A stretch of 45,133 nt of DNA from Triparma columacea (taxonomy: Eukaryota; Sar; Bolidophyceae; Parmales; Triparmaceae): the NCBI GenBank assembly GCA_030267965.1, contig BRYA01000298.1, positions 1-45,133 on the forward strand. The letters are read 5' to 3'. Made by a program: the position numbers and the translations under genes. The notes beneath the pieces were generated by a model. That model was not told where the DNA came from. It searched no databases and saw only the letters and a program-made list of their open reading frames with translations. Positions 30,448-41,070 of the stretch are shown here, one piece after another (position 1 is the stretch's first letter; every line of letters starts with the position of its first letter).

Positions 30448-33400
30448 CTACACGTCGAACTTCTGAGACCTGTAACTCAGCTCTCTCCTCAATTTATCTG
30501 GGTGACGCTCTGGTACTGGGGTTCCTACTAGGCAGTACCTCGAGTTGAGTTCCCTCCTCAGCTCGTCGTTCTTGTGCTGTTCTGTTGTGATGAACCTAGT
30601 AGAGAAGTACCCCTCAGTGGGCAGAGCCCTCTCCTTGGTTTTCTGTATGGTGGATTTCCACGCCGGCTTAAACTTGGCGATGGGCGGATCGAACTTGGGA
30701 TCGTCCCATGCGACGGGTATCGGGTAGCCTACGGTCCTCTTGTTGTCCAAGTAGGACTTCTCGTTGTTGAACCAGTGACACGTACAGATCCTGTTGCAGA
30801 AGTTCTTGCCAAAGGGGATTCCTGGGCAGGCCGTATTGACTCCGTCCTCAACGACGCTCAGCTTTACGATCATGTTGACCATGAGCCTGTCCTCATGGGT
30901 GTCGAAGTTGAGATCGTAGGTGCCGTCGGGTTTTTCTGCGTTGAAGATATTCATCCAGCCCAGCCTCTTCGCCACATTGAGCTTGCCTGGGGTTGGAAGA
31001 GTGTCAATGACTTCGCCAAAATTTTCCAAATCCTTGATCCTCGAGAAGCAGGCGACCACGACGTCCTCCCTGATGTGGTACTTTTTCTGACTGTCGTTGA
31101 CGAGGTGCCCATGGACCTTGCCTTCGCTTCCGTTGTCTAAGAAGACAACTTGGTACGTGTCATCTTCCTCTTTGTAACTTTTCACCGTTGCCAATTTCTC
31201 GACTACGTCCCCCTTACGCGTCCTGGAGAGCACCTTCACGTCATCTCCCCTGGAATGGATGTATTCCCCTGCGTCCAAATTGAACCTGTAAGGATAAGTG
31301 AAGCGAGTGAAGGAGGTTAGCTAGAGGAAACGAGGACCTGTCATGAGTCACAACGCCTGTTGTCCCCCTTCACTTCACTTGCTTCGCTCGAGACATGTCA
31401 TACTCCAACCCTTTTCAGCGAGTAACTTTGCTCGTAACTTTGCTCGTAACTTTGCTCGTAACTTTGCTCGCTGCTCGCCGCCGCCCCCCACCTCACCTCT
31501 CTGCAAGCACCTTCGCCTGCTGACAGTCCAGCACCTTTGTCCCCAACTTCGCCTTGACCCTCTTCATCTTTTCTACGTCATCGTTGAAGGTCATGATGAC
31601 ATCTTGAACCATCCTGAGGTCTTGCCAGTGCCAGTACACTGGACCATGCATCCCAGAGAAGCTGTTCTCTGCCTTTGCTTGCGATAGTTTCCCACCTTGA
31701 TCCTCCCCGCACGGATTGAGGATCGTCTGAAAGTTTGTTTGAGACTTCCCCTCCGGAAGGCCCTCAACCATGACGTCGAAGTAATGAATCGTGTTGATGC
31801 ATATGGTTCCCTCTAGCTCGTGGGGTGGGAATGTGGACCTCATCTCCTGCTTGCTTTTCCTCAGCACCGCAGTAACTGCCCCCTTCCCCTTCCCCTTGCG
31901 CCTCTTGCCCTTATTCTTACCCTTGCTATCCTCTAGTTTGAAATCGGCAAAGATTTCGTGTGTCCACTGAACGGCAAGTTTGGCGAGGTCTCCAACGGGC
32001 TTGCCATTAAACACACCTGCCAGTCTTGTCAGCCAAACACAGGGCTTTTCCACCCCATTCATTGGGCTAATGAACTCCAGGGCGTTCAACTTTTTTTTCG
32101 ACAAGAATCGAATTTTCAACGTATGATAAATCACCGTTGGCGGAAACGTTGCTTTGGTTATATTTGACGAGTCGGGTTAGAAACGCATCCTACACTCCAA
32201 AACAAAAATAGCCACCGAGCTCCTCGCTTTCGTTGCCGCTCAGCTCCGCTTACCTGCGCATTCGCAGAACTTGCCGCTTACATGCTCAAATATGGAATCC
32301 CTGTCCTCCTTACTCCACTTTGTAACATCTGCGTTTTTGTCCACAAACCACTTCAGCATCTTCTTCTTGTCCATGTGAAAATCGCCCCCAGTCATGTAGA
32401 TTTTTTCGATCCTCGAGCGCTGAATGACATCCCTGGAAGCAGAAACAAACTTCTTGTTTTTGGATTTCTCGGCGGCTGCAACGGCATCCACGGCAGCTGC
32501 CTTTGGGGACTTAGAAGCCTTTGGGGTGATATTAGTTGGCGATGAAGGTTGCTGCTTCCCTATGCTCTTGAAGCCCTTTCTCCTGTTTCTTGCATTTGTT
32601 TGCATCGTCTCTGAGTCTTTTGCGTCCTCCGCCTTGTCTGCACGCTCCCCAACACTAGAATCCTTTTCCGCCCTTTCCTGAACGAACGCCACCGCATTCG
32701 TAAGCTTTTCGATGTTTTCGTTCCTGAGGTGGGGTGCTATGTAAAGGTCGCACGTCCTGCACATGTTCTCAAACTCCTCAGTGCAAATAGCTCGAGTGTG
32801 CCCTGGAATACGCTCTGTGCTCACAAAGTCGAAATCAACGATACCGTCATGATTGTCCATGAGCCGGTGAGAGAAGAAGCCAGAGGTCTCCTCCAGTTTG
32901 TAGGCGACCTTGCCAGGTTTTTTATATACGGCGTTCCTGAACTGGCTCCAGTCGCCGTGTTGGCTTGTTCCACCATTCTTTGCTGGCCAGACGGTTACAT
33001 CCTTTAGCCTACTCGTCTCGTAGCTATTCTGCTCTGCGAGTTTCAGGAGGGCAAGCCTGTCAAACCTGTAGCTCAGGTCGAGGGAATAGTGCCCGCAGAA
33101 GGAACTCTGAAGTACGTTAAAGAGGGAGCCGAACTTGTTCAGCAGCCTCTTCGTCAGCTCATGGCTCAAATTTCGGTCCAACAGGGACTCCGTGATACCA
33201 CTGTCGATGCAAATGGGGATCAAGAGACCGAGCAAATCCATGATCTCAACATCCGTCAAACGCATGTCACTGCTGTTTTGGAACTCGTCGATAATCTCTT
33301 GCACTTGGGAGGACAGTAAAAAACCGTCAACTACAAAGTACTTTATGAACTGCATCGTCATGGAAGGAATCTTGTGACACCAACCTAACAAGCTGTTCAC

Positions 33401-36400
33401 TTGTGTCTTGTTTGCCAGCATCGTCTCCGCCTGCGGCATCGGCACATAGGCCAGAACTACTTCCAAAGTACCGTGCGTGGGGATAGGGTAGGCCCCGTCT
33501 GAGGCGCTATTCAGTAGGTTTCCCTCGTCCATTTTCTCGCGCCAACTCTCGAGGTCCAGATGGGTGTAGATGCTCTGCGTTTCGTACCTCCAGTTAGTGC
33601 TGTAATGAGGTTCGACATCGCTAGTTGGTGAGCACCTCCCTTCTTTTGGCATTTCCACCGACGACAATCTCCTTCTCTGCGTCAACAGATCCTTCGCGTT
33701 CACCTTCTTGGGCGGCTTCAACTTGATGACCATTCCGTCGTGCTTCAATAACTTGAAGTAGTAGCCGGAGCTGTGAGACGCGAGGTAGTACATATCTTGG
33801 ACTATCGCTTGGTTGTACGGGACGCTCATGTCAAGCTTGTAGTAGCCCACAGGGTCACTGTAGTCAAACAAGGGTGTTTCATTCGTCACTCCCTGCGTAG
33901 GCGAAAGGCCGGTACTTTTGTCAAGCTTCTCGACGGGGGGTGGAAGGCAGTATCTATCGCCAGCAGTCTGAAATTTCTCGTACTGAGAGAGCTGTTGCTG
34001 CCTCCTCTCATCAAAGCTGCAGCCCTCAATACTCAGAACCCGTCCCGGCACGCTGTACTTCAGGGCCCGGATGATGGATCGCATACCTAGCTCTGCGATC
34101 GGGTTTCCCTCCAAGTTTACTTCAAGGAGGATTTTATTCTCCCTCAGCATGTTCCCAAGCACGCACGTTGCGGCAGGGCCTACCTGATTGCTGCTGACGT
34201 CGAGAAATGTCAGGCTGTCGTTGTAATTGAGGTTGTTGAAGATTTCCTGCACTCCAATGTCTTGCAGGCTGTTGTAGCCTACCGAGAGCCACCTCAAAGT
34301 CGTGTTCGTTGCGAGCATTTCTCCTAGCAGTAAGGCTGACTTCGCCCCCATCTGGTTCCAGCTGAGGTCAAGCTTCGTCAACGTTTTATTCCTTTGCAGA
34401 ACTGTCGCAAGCGCTTCCCCTCCGGTCGGAATCATATGCCCGTAAGGGTCAAACTGGGGAGCAGTCTTGTGAAGGAGCTCCCTCACGCCTCCAATGATGT
34501 TGTTGGAAAAGTCTAGAGTAGTGAGAGACTTATTTTTCTTGAGAGACTCGCTAAACGCAGCAATTTCTACGTCGTCCAAGTCGCAATGCGCCAAGTGCAG
34601 GTTTTCCAATACACAGTGATCGGCCATCAGGTAATCCGCCAGCTCTATAGCAGTCTGAGAATCTATATCGTTCCGTGACAGGTCTAAGCTCTTAAGTTCC
34701 ATTTCCTTGTCAGGGTTGGTCAGCTGCGACGGGTGAAGCGATGAGTAATGGAAGTTTAAATGGCAGTCGTTCTGTGCGCTGCCACGAGGTGTCATTCTCA
34801 CCTGTTCTACGACGAGCTGCATCGTCTTATCGGACAGCCTGTTGTCGCGCAAGTTAATGTGCTTGACGCAAGGGAGCTCGTCAATTATGCTGCAACGAGC
34901 GTGGAAGAAGGTTAAAATCTTCGCATTGGGCGTGTTTATGTGTCGCACCGAAGCTACGCCCTTACCTCGCTATGACTTCGATAGAGTTGTCTCCAAGGGA
35001 TTTACCCGCAAGGTCTATGACGTCGTTCACCGCCATTTTGTCTTGGGTAAGAACTTGAGAGCGGATGAGCGACGGCTCGGAGACGACCGTCGACATGGCT
35101 ATAATCTCTCTATTCATAATGTGCCTTGGCGTCATGGCGTCGTCGGAAAAAACCCCATACTTGTGAATCTGCAGAAGCCCCCCCTCGTCCTTCCCCTTGC
35201 CCATCTCTTCGTCTGACCCCCCGTCATTTTCCGAGTATAAGCTAGAATCGTCGAATGCAGGTGCCACGTAGGTTTTGATCTCGGCGTCAACAGGTATGAT
35301 GTTTTTCTACGAGCGAAGCGAGTGTTGGTCAGGAAAATGTCTGTTTCTTCTCTTCTGTCTCTGATTCTGTTTCTGTTTGCACCCGTCGTTCTTCTTACCT
35401 GAATCTCTAGTTTCCTGAAAATGGTAAAAAAGTCCTTCTTGGCGTCGGAACCAAAGTACTTGTGAACCTCCTCCTCCGTCATTTCCTCTGTGGGATCATA
35501 AGTAGGTTCGGGAGTCGGGATTCTGCGAGGAGATTTCTTCTTCTTCTTCTTTTTGGGCTTCTTATTGATTCTCATTAGATAACGAGCCTGTGAAGGGGTG
35601 GGAGGGGGGGGTGTGAGTCTCAAGAAGGTATTTTACGTCACACTCAGCCCATCCTTACCTGCTTTCGCTCCTCCTTCTTCTCCTGCTCCCTCTTGAACGT
35701 CCTTTCTCCGAGCACAAATTCTTCCCTCAACGTTCTAGCAAAGGGAGAAGAGGCTACCGCTGCATAATTTGTATTTTGGGATACCCTGTCAACAGGCTGG
35801 GGCATGACGGCGCTTTTGGTGTAGAGCAAATCCCGCGCCCTAGGCTCCACCTCGGCAGCAAAAGACTCCTGAAAGCTTTCCACCAGCTCGTCCTTGTAGC
35901 TGGGGAGGGGGGTGTAATTAAAATTTGAGAAATCGTGCTTCTTCAGCGATGCCTCCATCATTCCCCTCCAATCCTTCTCCGAGGTTCTGCTCTTCCTCCA
36001 CGTAGTGGACGCAGACAGTGGTTCATTTGTCGCTGTGATGGGCAAAGTGAAACGCGAAGGAGGCAGAGATGAGGGGTGAAAATTGAGAATGAAATCCACC
36101 GAAGTGACGACGCAAGAACAGAAGTTGATGGTATTCTCACCCTCTCTCACAACCTCAGATGCTGAATTTGCCTCCTTATCCAGCCTCTTCTTCAAGCTCG
36201 CCCTATGCACGCGCTTCTCCTCCTCGGTCTTTGGCTTTTTCTCCTGCGACGAAGGAAATAGAGTTAGAAGATGAAACAAACATGACGCTGTCCTACTTTT
36301 GGCCCATTCTCACCTTGCTGTCCTCCATCTTCTTCTGGCTCAAGGCCCACTGCAAGCGAGGCGACCGTGTCGGGGTAGGGCGGGGTTAGGGCAGGGGGAG

Positions 36401-36889
36401 AGGGGGGGGTATCGACCGACTTTGCTTTTCTCTCACCTCCCTCTTCTGCCTCTCCTCAGCCCACTCTGCCCCCACATCGTCCCTCTCCTTCACCCACCGA
36501 TCCACGCTGACAAGGTACTTACGCTTCCTTTCAGCCTCCAGTCTTTTGTTGATAATCTCGCTATAAAAGGGGTCCTCCCCCTCCTTGTGCAGCGGATGCC
36601 CCCTGTTCCTTTTCAAAGTGCACAGGAACTGCTCTCTCTCGTCATCCGTCATATGCCCTATTGGAGCTCTCACAAGATGACGCGAAGAACCTGCAGAAGC
36701 TACCGACCGACGAGTGTGAATCGAACGGTCGCCATCATGATTCAATGGGTCAGCCGAAGGGGAAGTTTGACCCATGGTCCGTTTTGTGACGCTCTTCGTG
36801 GAGTCAAATTTAGTCAATCGATTCCCACTTTTCGTCTTGAACATTGTAGAAGCCGTAGGAGAACCCTTTGAGTTCGGTGAAGACGACAT
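30448..36889 (-). CDS. Giant LRR (RI-type) protein with Tudor-like C-terminal domain, 1,848 residues
   Basis: Eleven-exon model: 36889-36437, 36349-36314, 36243-36141, 36032-35659, 35587-35399, 35306-34966, 34889-34802, 34723-32254, 32151-31497 and 31285-30448; the total is 1,849 codons and every join keeps frame (ten segments are listed because no further split was needed). Residues 1-500 are polar and Lys-rich (KKPKKKKKKK). Residues about 507-763 are ribonuclease-inhibitor-type LRRs (MELKSLDLSRNDIDSQTA, LTKLDLSWNQMGAKSALLLG, LTFLDVSSNQVGPAATCVLG). A long unrecognised region follows, with GKNKGKRRKGKGKG near residue 1420. The last exon begins with a Tudor/Agenet-like barrel (GDDVKVLSRTRKG, TYQVVFLDNGSEGKV). 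No membrane segment. Probably a scaffold; function unknown. Confidence 0.75.
31423..31470 (-). repeat. 12-base tandem repeat, four units, in an intron
   Basis: Four perfect copies of TAACTTTGCTCG lie in the last intron (31286-31496) of the giant LRR gene. On the other strand they read as an accidental NFAR repeat frame, which is not a gene. Confidence 0.95.
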
Positions 36890-37065
36890 TTAGGGTCGAC
36901 AAACTTTCTGTTGTTGTTTCCAGAATTGTTCCAAATAATTTCTCAAGCCACCCATTTAGTAAGCGACCTTTCCTTCAATATCTTGGGCGAAACGAAACTA
37001 GTAGACGCAATTGCTTTCGCCTGTGCTACGCAGTTTGTGGCAATATACTCGTGAAGGAAATTGAG
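36890..37065. promoter_or_regulatory. Compact bidirectional promoter region, 176 bases
   Basis: The start codons of the giant LRR gene (36889) and of the coiled-coil gene (37066) point away from each other. The open frame of the coiled-coil gene runs upstream through this region into the LRR start, but the first codons there are not supported by composition. Inferred shared promoter. Confidence 0.5.
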
Positions 37066-38004
37066 ATGGCAGGTAGAAGAACAAGCGTGATTGACGACCT
37101 CTTTGCAGAGGTCAATGCGCAGTACGATCACGCCCTTGTGCCCCCCCTGCTTCCCAATCTCCGAGCTAGCGACGGAGAGACAAACCACACGACGCTACTA
37201 GGTTGGAATGTTGTCACCCAAGGTGCAACGATGAACAAACAGGATGAGGAGGCAAAGCAGAGGGCCAGGCAGGCGGGCAACGAGAGGAGAAAGCTGAAGG
37301 AGCTGCAGCAGCAGCTGCACAGGGAAAGGTTGAAGAAGGAAAAGCTGAAGAGGCGAGAGATTGCGGAATACAACAAGGCACTGGGGGTGCTGAAGAGAAA
37401 GGAGGCGCTAGCCAAGGGTCTGAGGAGGCCTATAAAGGGAGAGCACCCGGCAGATTTTCAGAAGAGAAGACACGAGTTCAAGAAAATGCTCGTTGGGGAC
37501 TTCACCTCGTTGGAGAAGCCGGCTGCGCTGTCGATGAAACACGAGAAGTTCAGACTGGAGCCCGTTTTGCAATTCTGGATGCCGCAGTTTAAGGAGGAGC
37601 GGCCTTCGACGCAGCAAAGGCAGGAGGTACACGAGGGAAATATTAGGAGGCACAAGAACGTCAAGAAAGCCATCCAGCGTCAGCGGTGGGTGAAGATGCT
37701 CAACAGTTCTAACTTCTCCAGTAAACAAGTGGACAACATGGCAAAGATCCGGGCCAAGAACAGTAACAAGCTCGGAACTTTATCGGCGCTAATGCAGCAA
37801 CAGAATTATAGCACTAATACAGGTGACAGCCTGTCGCAGTTCTTGGTAAAGCAAGCGAAGGAAGGGGATGACGAGAAGAAGGGGGTAGGAAAGGTTTTAG
37901 ATGTGGACGTGAGGATGGCCATGGCAAATAGAGTGAGAGAGAGAGAGAGAGAGAGAAGTGTGGGGATTGGTGAGCAGGCTGATGTAACAAATGCAGCATG
38001 TTAA
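37066..38004 (+). CDS. Basic coiled-coil protein of unknown function
   Basis: Single-exon model of 312 residues from MAGRRTSVIDDLFAE at 37066. The frame is open back to 36868, but that would overlap the start of the opposite gene, so the inner ATG is preferred. Residues about 65-130 form a long Lys/Arg/Glu helix (RKLKELQQQLHRERLKKEKL). A moderately conserved-looking middle follows (HEKFRLEPVLQFWMPQFKEE, RRHKNVKKAIQRQRW). Near the end a GA microsatellite (about 37934-37955) encodes alternating Arg-Glu. No signal peptide, membrane segment or catalytic motif. Basic charge would suit a nucleic-acid or cytoskeleton binding role, but this is a guess. Converges on the HGSNAT-like gene with a 22-base gap. 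Confidence 0.75.
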   Translation: MAGRRTSVIDDLFAEVNAQYDHALVPPLLPNLRASDGETNHTTLLGWNVVTQGATMNKQDEEAKQRARQAGNERRKLKELQQQLHRERLKKEKLKRREIAEYNKALGVLKRKEALAKGLRRPIKGEHPADFQKRRHEFKKMLVGDFTSLEKPAALSMKHEKFRLEPVLQFWMPQFKEERPSTQQRQEVHEGNIRRHKNVKKAIQRQRWVKMLNSSNFSSKQVDNMAKIRAKNSNKLGTLSALMQQQNYSTNTGDSLSQFLVKQAKEGDDEKKGVGKVLDVDVRMAMANRVRERERERSVGIGEQADVTNAAC

Positions 38005-38026
38005 TGTTTGTTGTTGTGTGAAAAAC

Positions 38027-40051
38027 TCAGACTGTTATATAGATCTTCCTCGAATACAAGTAGAGAGCCACTGCCACCCAACACGTAACGCCAATCACAT
38101 TGCTCATTATCTTGCCCCAGTGCTCGTCCATCGACGACTCGCTGAAGTAAATGGTAAAAGGCACGCATGAGTCAAGAATCTCATGACCCATGTAAAGCAC
38201 GATCGAATTCTTCCCGCACTCCCTTAGCGGCCAACCGTCCCAGAGGGGAGCGCTTTCGCCCTCTTCTGTTAGGAAAGAGGGTTCAGTGAACTTGGAGTTG
38301 GAGGAGAAGGAGAAGGACTGAGAGCCCGAGAAGAGAGTCGACCTCTTCATGTCGAGGAGGAGGAAGAAGATACCGAAGAGCAAGTTGGCACCCCCTCCGC
38401 AGACAAAGATAAATGAGGGCGACCAAAGATTCTTGTTCACTGGAACAACGCCATTGTTCTCTGAGAAGTTGCACAGCACCGCCCCAACGGCGAGGAGGAC
38501 AAAGCCACCAAATGTGTTGACCTTGAGGAAGGCGAAGTGGTCCGAAGGGGTCGGGGAGCGAGGAATTGCACGAATCAATTTCCCTGTCACGAAACCGAGA
38601 AAGGAGAGGAAGGCGGCGTTAAAGCAACCGACAATGCCCTCAGGGTCGTAGGCGAGGCAGTTGTACGTCGACTTGCAGGTTGGGTCGGAGTAGAAGTGCG
38701 CCGAGGTTAGGATCTTCTCGTCAATGTAACGGTGGGAGCCTCCAGTGCAGTCACGGTGCTGCGGCAGGGGCGCGAGCGAGCGAGCGAGCGAGCGAAGTCG
38801 AAGGTAAATGGTTTGCGTTCCGTAAATTTAGTGCGACTGAGGCGCCGCTCGAGCGAAGTCGAAGGTAAATGGTTTGCGTTCCGTAAATTTAGCGCGACTG
38901 AGGCGCCGCTCTCGCTTGAGGAGTGAAGCCTCCCTCACCTGGGCGCCGTCGTAAAGGCCGCCAGCTCCCAAGTAACCGGTGGGGCAACCGGGGACAGGGA
39001 CCGCGTAGGTGAGCACGCAGTACATGGCAAGGAGCGCAAGACCGCCGACAGAATAACCCACAGCAAGGCGGGCCTTGGAGGCGGAGAGGGAGTCGACGAG
39101 GAGGGCGAGGAGGTTGAGGTAAAAGTAGGAAGCGGCGAAGTATTGGAGGACACCGGGAATTCGAAGGACGGAGAGGTCGCCGTCTTGACCGAGGCTGTTG
39201 AGGAGGAGGCCGAGTAGGAAGAGCTTGACCGACCTCTCGAATGCCTTCGCAAGCTTGGTGGTGCGCGCGGCGATAGAGGATGGGGGCTTGAACGTCGCCC
39301 CGCAAGTAACCCCCATGATCCAAACGAACCAAGGGAAGAGGAGGTCCGCGACGGTGAGGCCGTTCCACGTGCTGTGGTTGAAGAAAAAGTAGCCCCCTCC
39401 CCCGTAGTTCACGAAGATCATGAGGACGAGGGAGAGGCCACGGAAGGCATCAAGGGACTGGATCCGGCGGGAGGGGATGGAGGACTCTGGGGTTAGGGCG
39501 TGGGGGGTAGGGGAGGAGAGGAGAGGTGAGGAGAGGGGTTCCCCGAAGGCGTCGACCATGCCGTCTTCGTTGGACGAGGAGCTGGAGCAGCAGCATAACT
39601 TGGAGGAGTTGTAGAGGCAGCGCATGAGGGGGGGGATTAGGAAGCAGAGGAGGAGGAAGAGGAGGGGAGAGGTGTAGGAGGAGAACGTGTCGGGGGGTGT
39701 CAGGGTGGAGAGCGAGACCGTGCACACCCCGATTTCCGAAACCTGAGGTGTGAACTCGTAGCTCCCATACTGGCGTGGCCCGATTTCGAGAGGAGTTATC
39801 GAGGCTGAGCATAGAGGCCCGGAAAGGTGGATGCGTGTTTTATAGGGGGTGGGAACTTGCGCGCAAATTGGATCGTCGAGGGGAGCGAGGGAAGTGAAGA
39901 GAGGAGTGGTAGGGCAGTTGTAGCAATCTTCGTAGGAGGAAGATATCGAGTAGAAAGGCCAAGAGGAGGGGGGGGGGGCGAACATGAGGAGGGCAGTGTC
40001 CATGGGGAGAGAGGACACCGGGGTGGAACAGGGGACTACTTTGGGGTCCAT
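38027..40051 (-). CDS. HGSNAT-like transmembrane acyltransferase
   Basis: Model of 614 residues in two exons: 40051-38939 and 38758-38027. The frame extends to 40084 but that codon is TTG; ATG is at 40051. The human enzyme acetylates heparan-linked glucosamine across the lysosomal membrane. Matching blocks recalled from it are RIQSLDAFRGLSLVLMIFVN, NHSTWNGLTVADLLFPWFVW (containing the active His, here His226), RIPGVLQYFAASYFY, VPVPGCPTGYLGAGG, then across the intron CTGGSHRYIDEKIL and AYDPEGIVGCFNA. The N-terminal 130 residues form a Cys-containing lumenal domain before the first membrane segment, as in the animal protein. Length matches (about 635). Algae are not known for heparan sulphate, so the acceptor sugar is open. 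Confidence 0.9.
38772..38794. repeat. GAGC microsatellite
   Basis: About five GAGC units adjoin the 61-base duplication inside the HGSNAT-like intron (38759-38938). Confidence 0.85.
38790..38911 (-). repeat. 61-base tandem duplication in the HGSNAT-like intron
   Basis: Copies 38790-38850 and 38851-38911 differ at a single base by eye (GTGCG versus GCGCG). Each contains GTAAATGGTTTGCGTTCCG and CGACTGAGGCGCCGC, and each holds GGTAAATG on the plus strand. The duplication makes up two thirds of the intron. Confidence 0.95.
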
Positions 40052-40177
40052 TTCGAGAAGACGCAGTAGCTTAGTGATGCGCAATAGCTAGTTAGTTTCG
40101 AGTGTGATCGATCTGCCGAATCATCACGCAAACTTGAGACTCGAAATTCCAGTTGAAATCAATTATATCCCACCCAA

Positions 40178-40791
40178 ATGAGCGGCAGTAAAAGCAACTC
40201 AACCTCAATCGTCTCCTCCGTACCTGGTTGGATGGGCTACGAGCTCCCTATTGTCGGTAACCCTTACAGCTTGACAAAAAAGGTTTACTATAATGCGGCC
40301 AAACCAATCGGCCAGAAGGTCATGCCCATTGCCAAACCAATCGTAGGTGTCGCGGGGAGGATCGCAGGTCCCGTCGGTGAGTCTCGATATATTATTGTAA
40401 TTGTGTGTGTGTATATGGGGGGGGGGAGGGAGGGGGGAGGACATGTTCACGCAACCAACCTAATCTAAAAGTCTCAAAGAGCAGAATAACACGAAACACG
40501 AAACCCCACACCCACACCTACACCCAACACCCCCCCCCCCCCCCCCCCTCCCCCCCGCGTGCTTGCCCAGCCGGTCCTGTCCTTCGTTCCGTTGGAATTG
40601 ATTCGTTTGCCCCCCTCAACCCAGACTCTAAAGGCAACTCAACCGTGGTCGTCCACGCCGAGGGTTCCGCCGTCCAGAAGGTGATCGGGGGTAAGGTAAG
40701 CGAGGAGCAGGAGTTCGACGTTTTCGTGGCGAGACTATCGGATACTGTTAAGGGAATCAAAAAACCGGGATGGATGGGGGGGGGGAAGTGA
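40178..40791 (+). CDS. Small unknown protein, 139 residues
   Basis: Two-exon model: 40178-40376 and 40571-40791, joined in phase 1 as GPV-AGPVLRSVG. The first half has a Gly/Pro/Lys pattern (GWMGYELPIVGNPYSLTKKV, PIAKPIVGVAGRIAGP); the second half ends GIKKPGWMGGGK. No known domain, signal peptide or membrane segment. The 194-base intron includes a run of about 20 cytosines (40529-40548) before its acceptor. Head-to-head with the HGSNAT-like gene (126-base gap), which supports a real promoter here. Function unknown. Confidence 0.65.
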
Positions 40792-41070
40792 AGGAAGGGG
40801 GGAGTAGGAGGGGGGGAAGGGGAATGACAACGACCGTAATTAAATGCACGAACAAACGATGAGAGAAAAAACCAAAAACAAGCTTCGTTTTTGTGTGAAT
40901 AATATTGACTGTTGGTACGTGTAGTGGTGTCAACAACTCTCAACATCGAGACTCCCCCTCCGCTCCTCCGGGGATCATTGTGGGCGGTTTCTTACTTTCT
41001 TGTTGTGTCTTCCAGTAACCCTAACAGGGAGCGGATAGCACCGATCCCCTTTCCCCCCTCCCTAACATTT

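Noticed and set aside
31343..31687. Plus-strand frame with an NFAR peptide repeat
   Set aside because: It is the translated 12-base intronic repeat plus antisense of the LRR exon; no start context or continuation.
36868..37065. N-terminal extension of the coiled-coil gene
   Set aside because: It would overlap the start of the divergent LRR gene and its residues look unlike the rest; the ATG at 37066 is preferred.
38680..38926. Plus-strand frames with repeated ASERASEVEGKWFAF peptides
   Set aside because: They translate the 61-base intronic duplication and the GAGC microsatellite on the strand opposite the HGSNAT-like gene.
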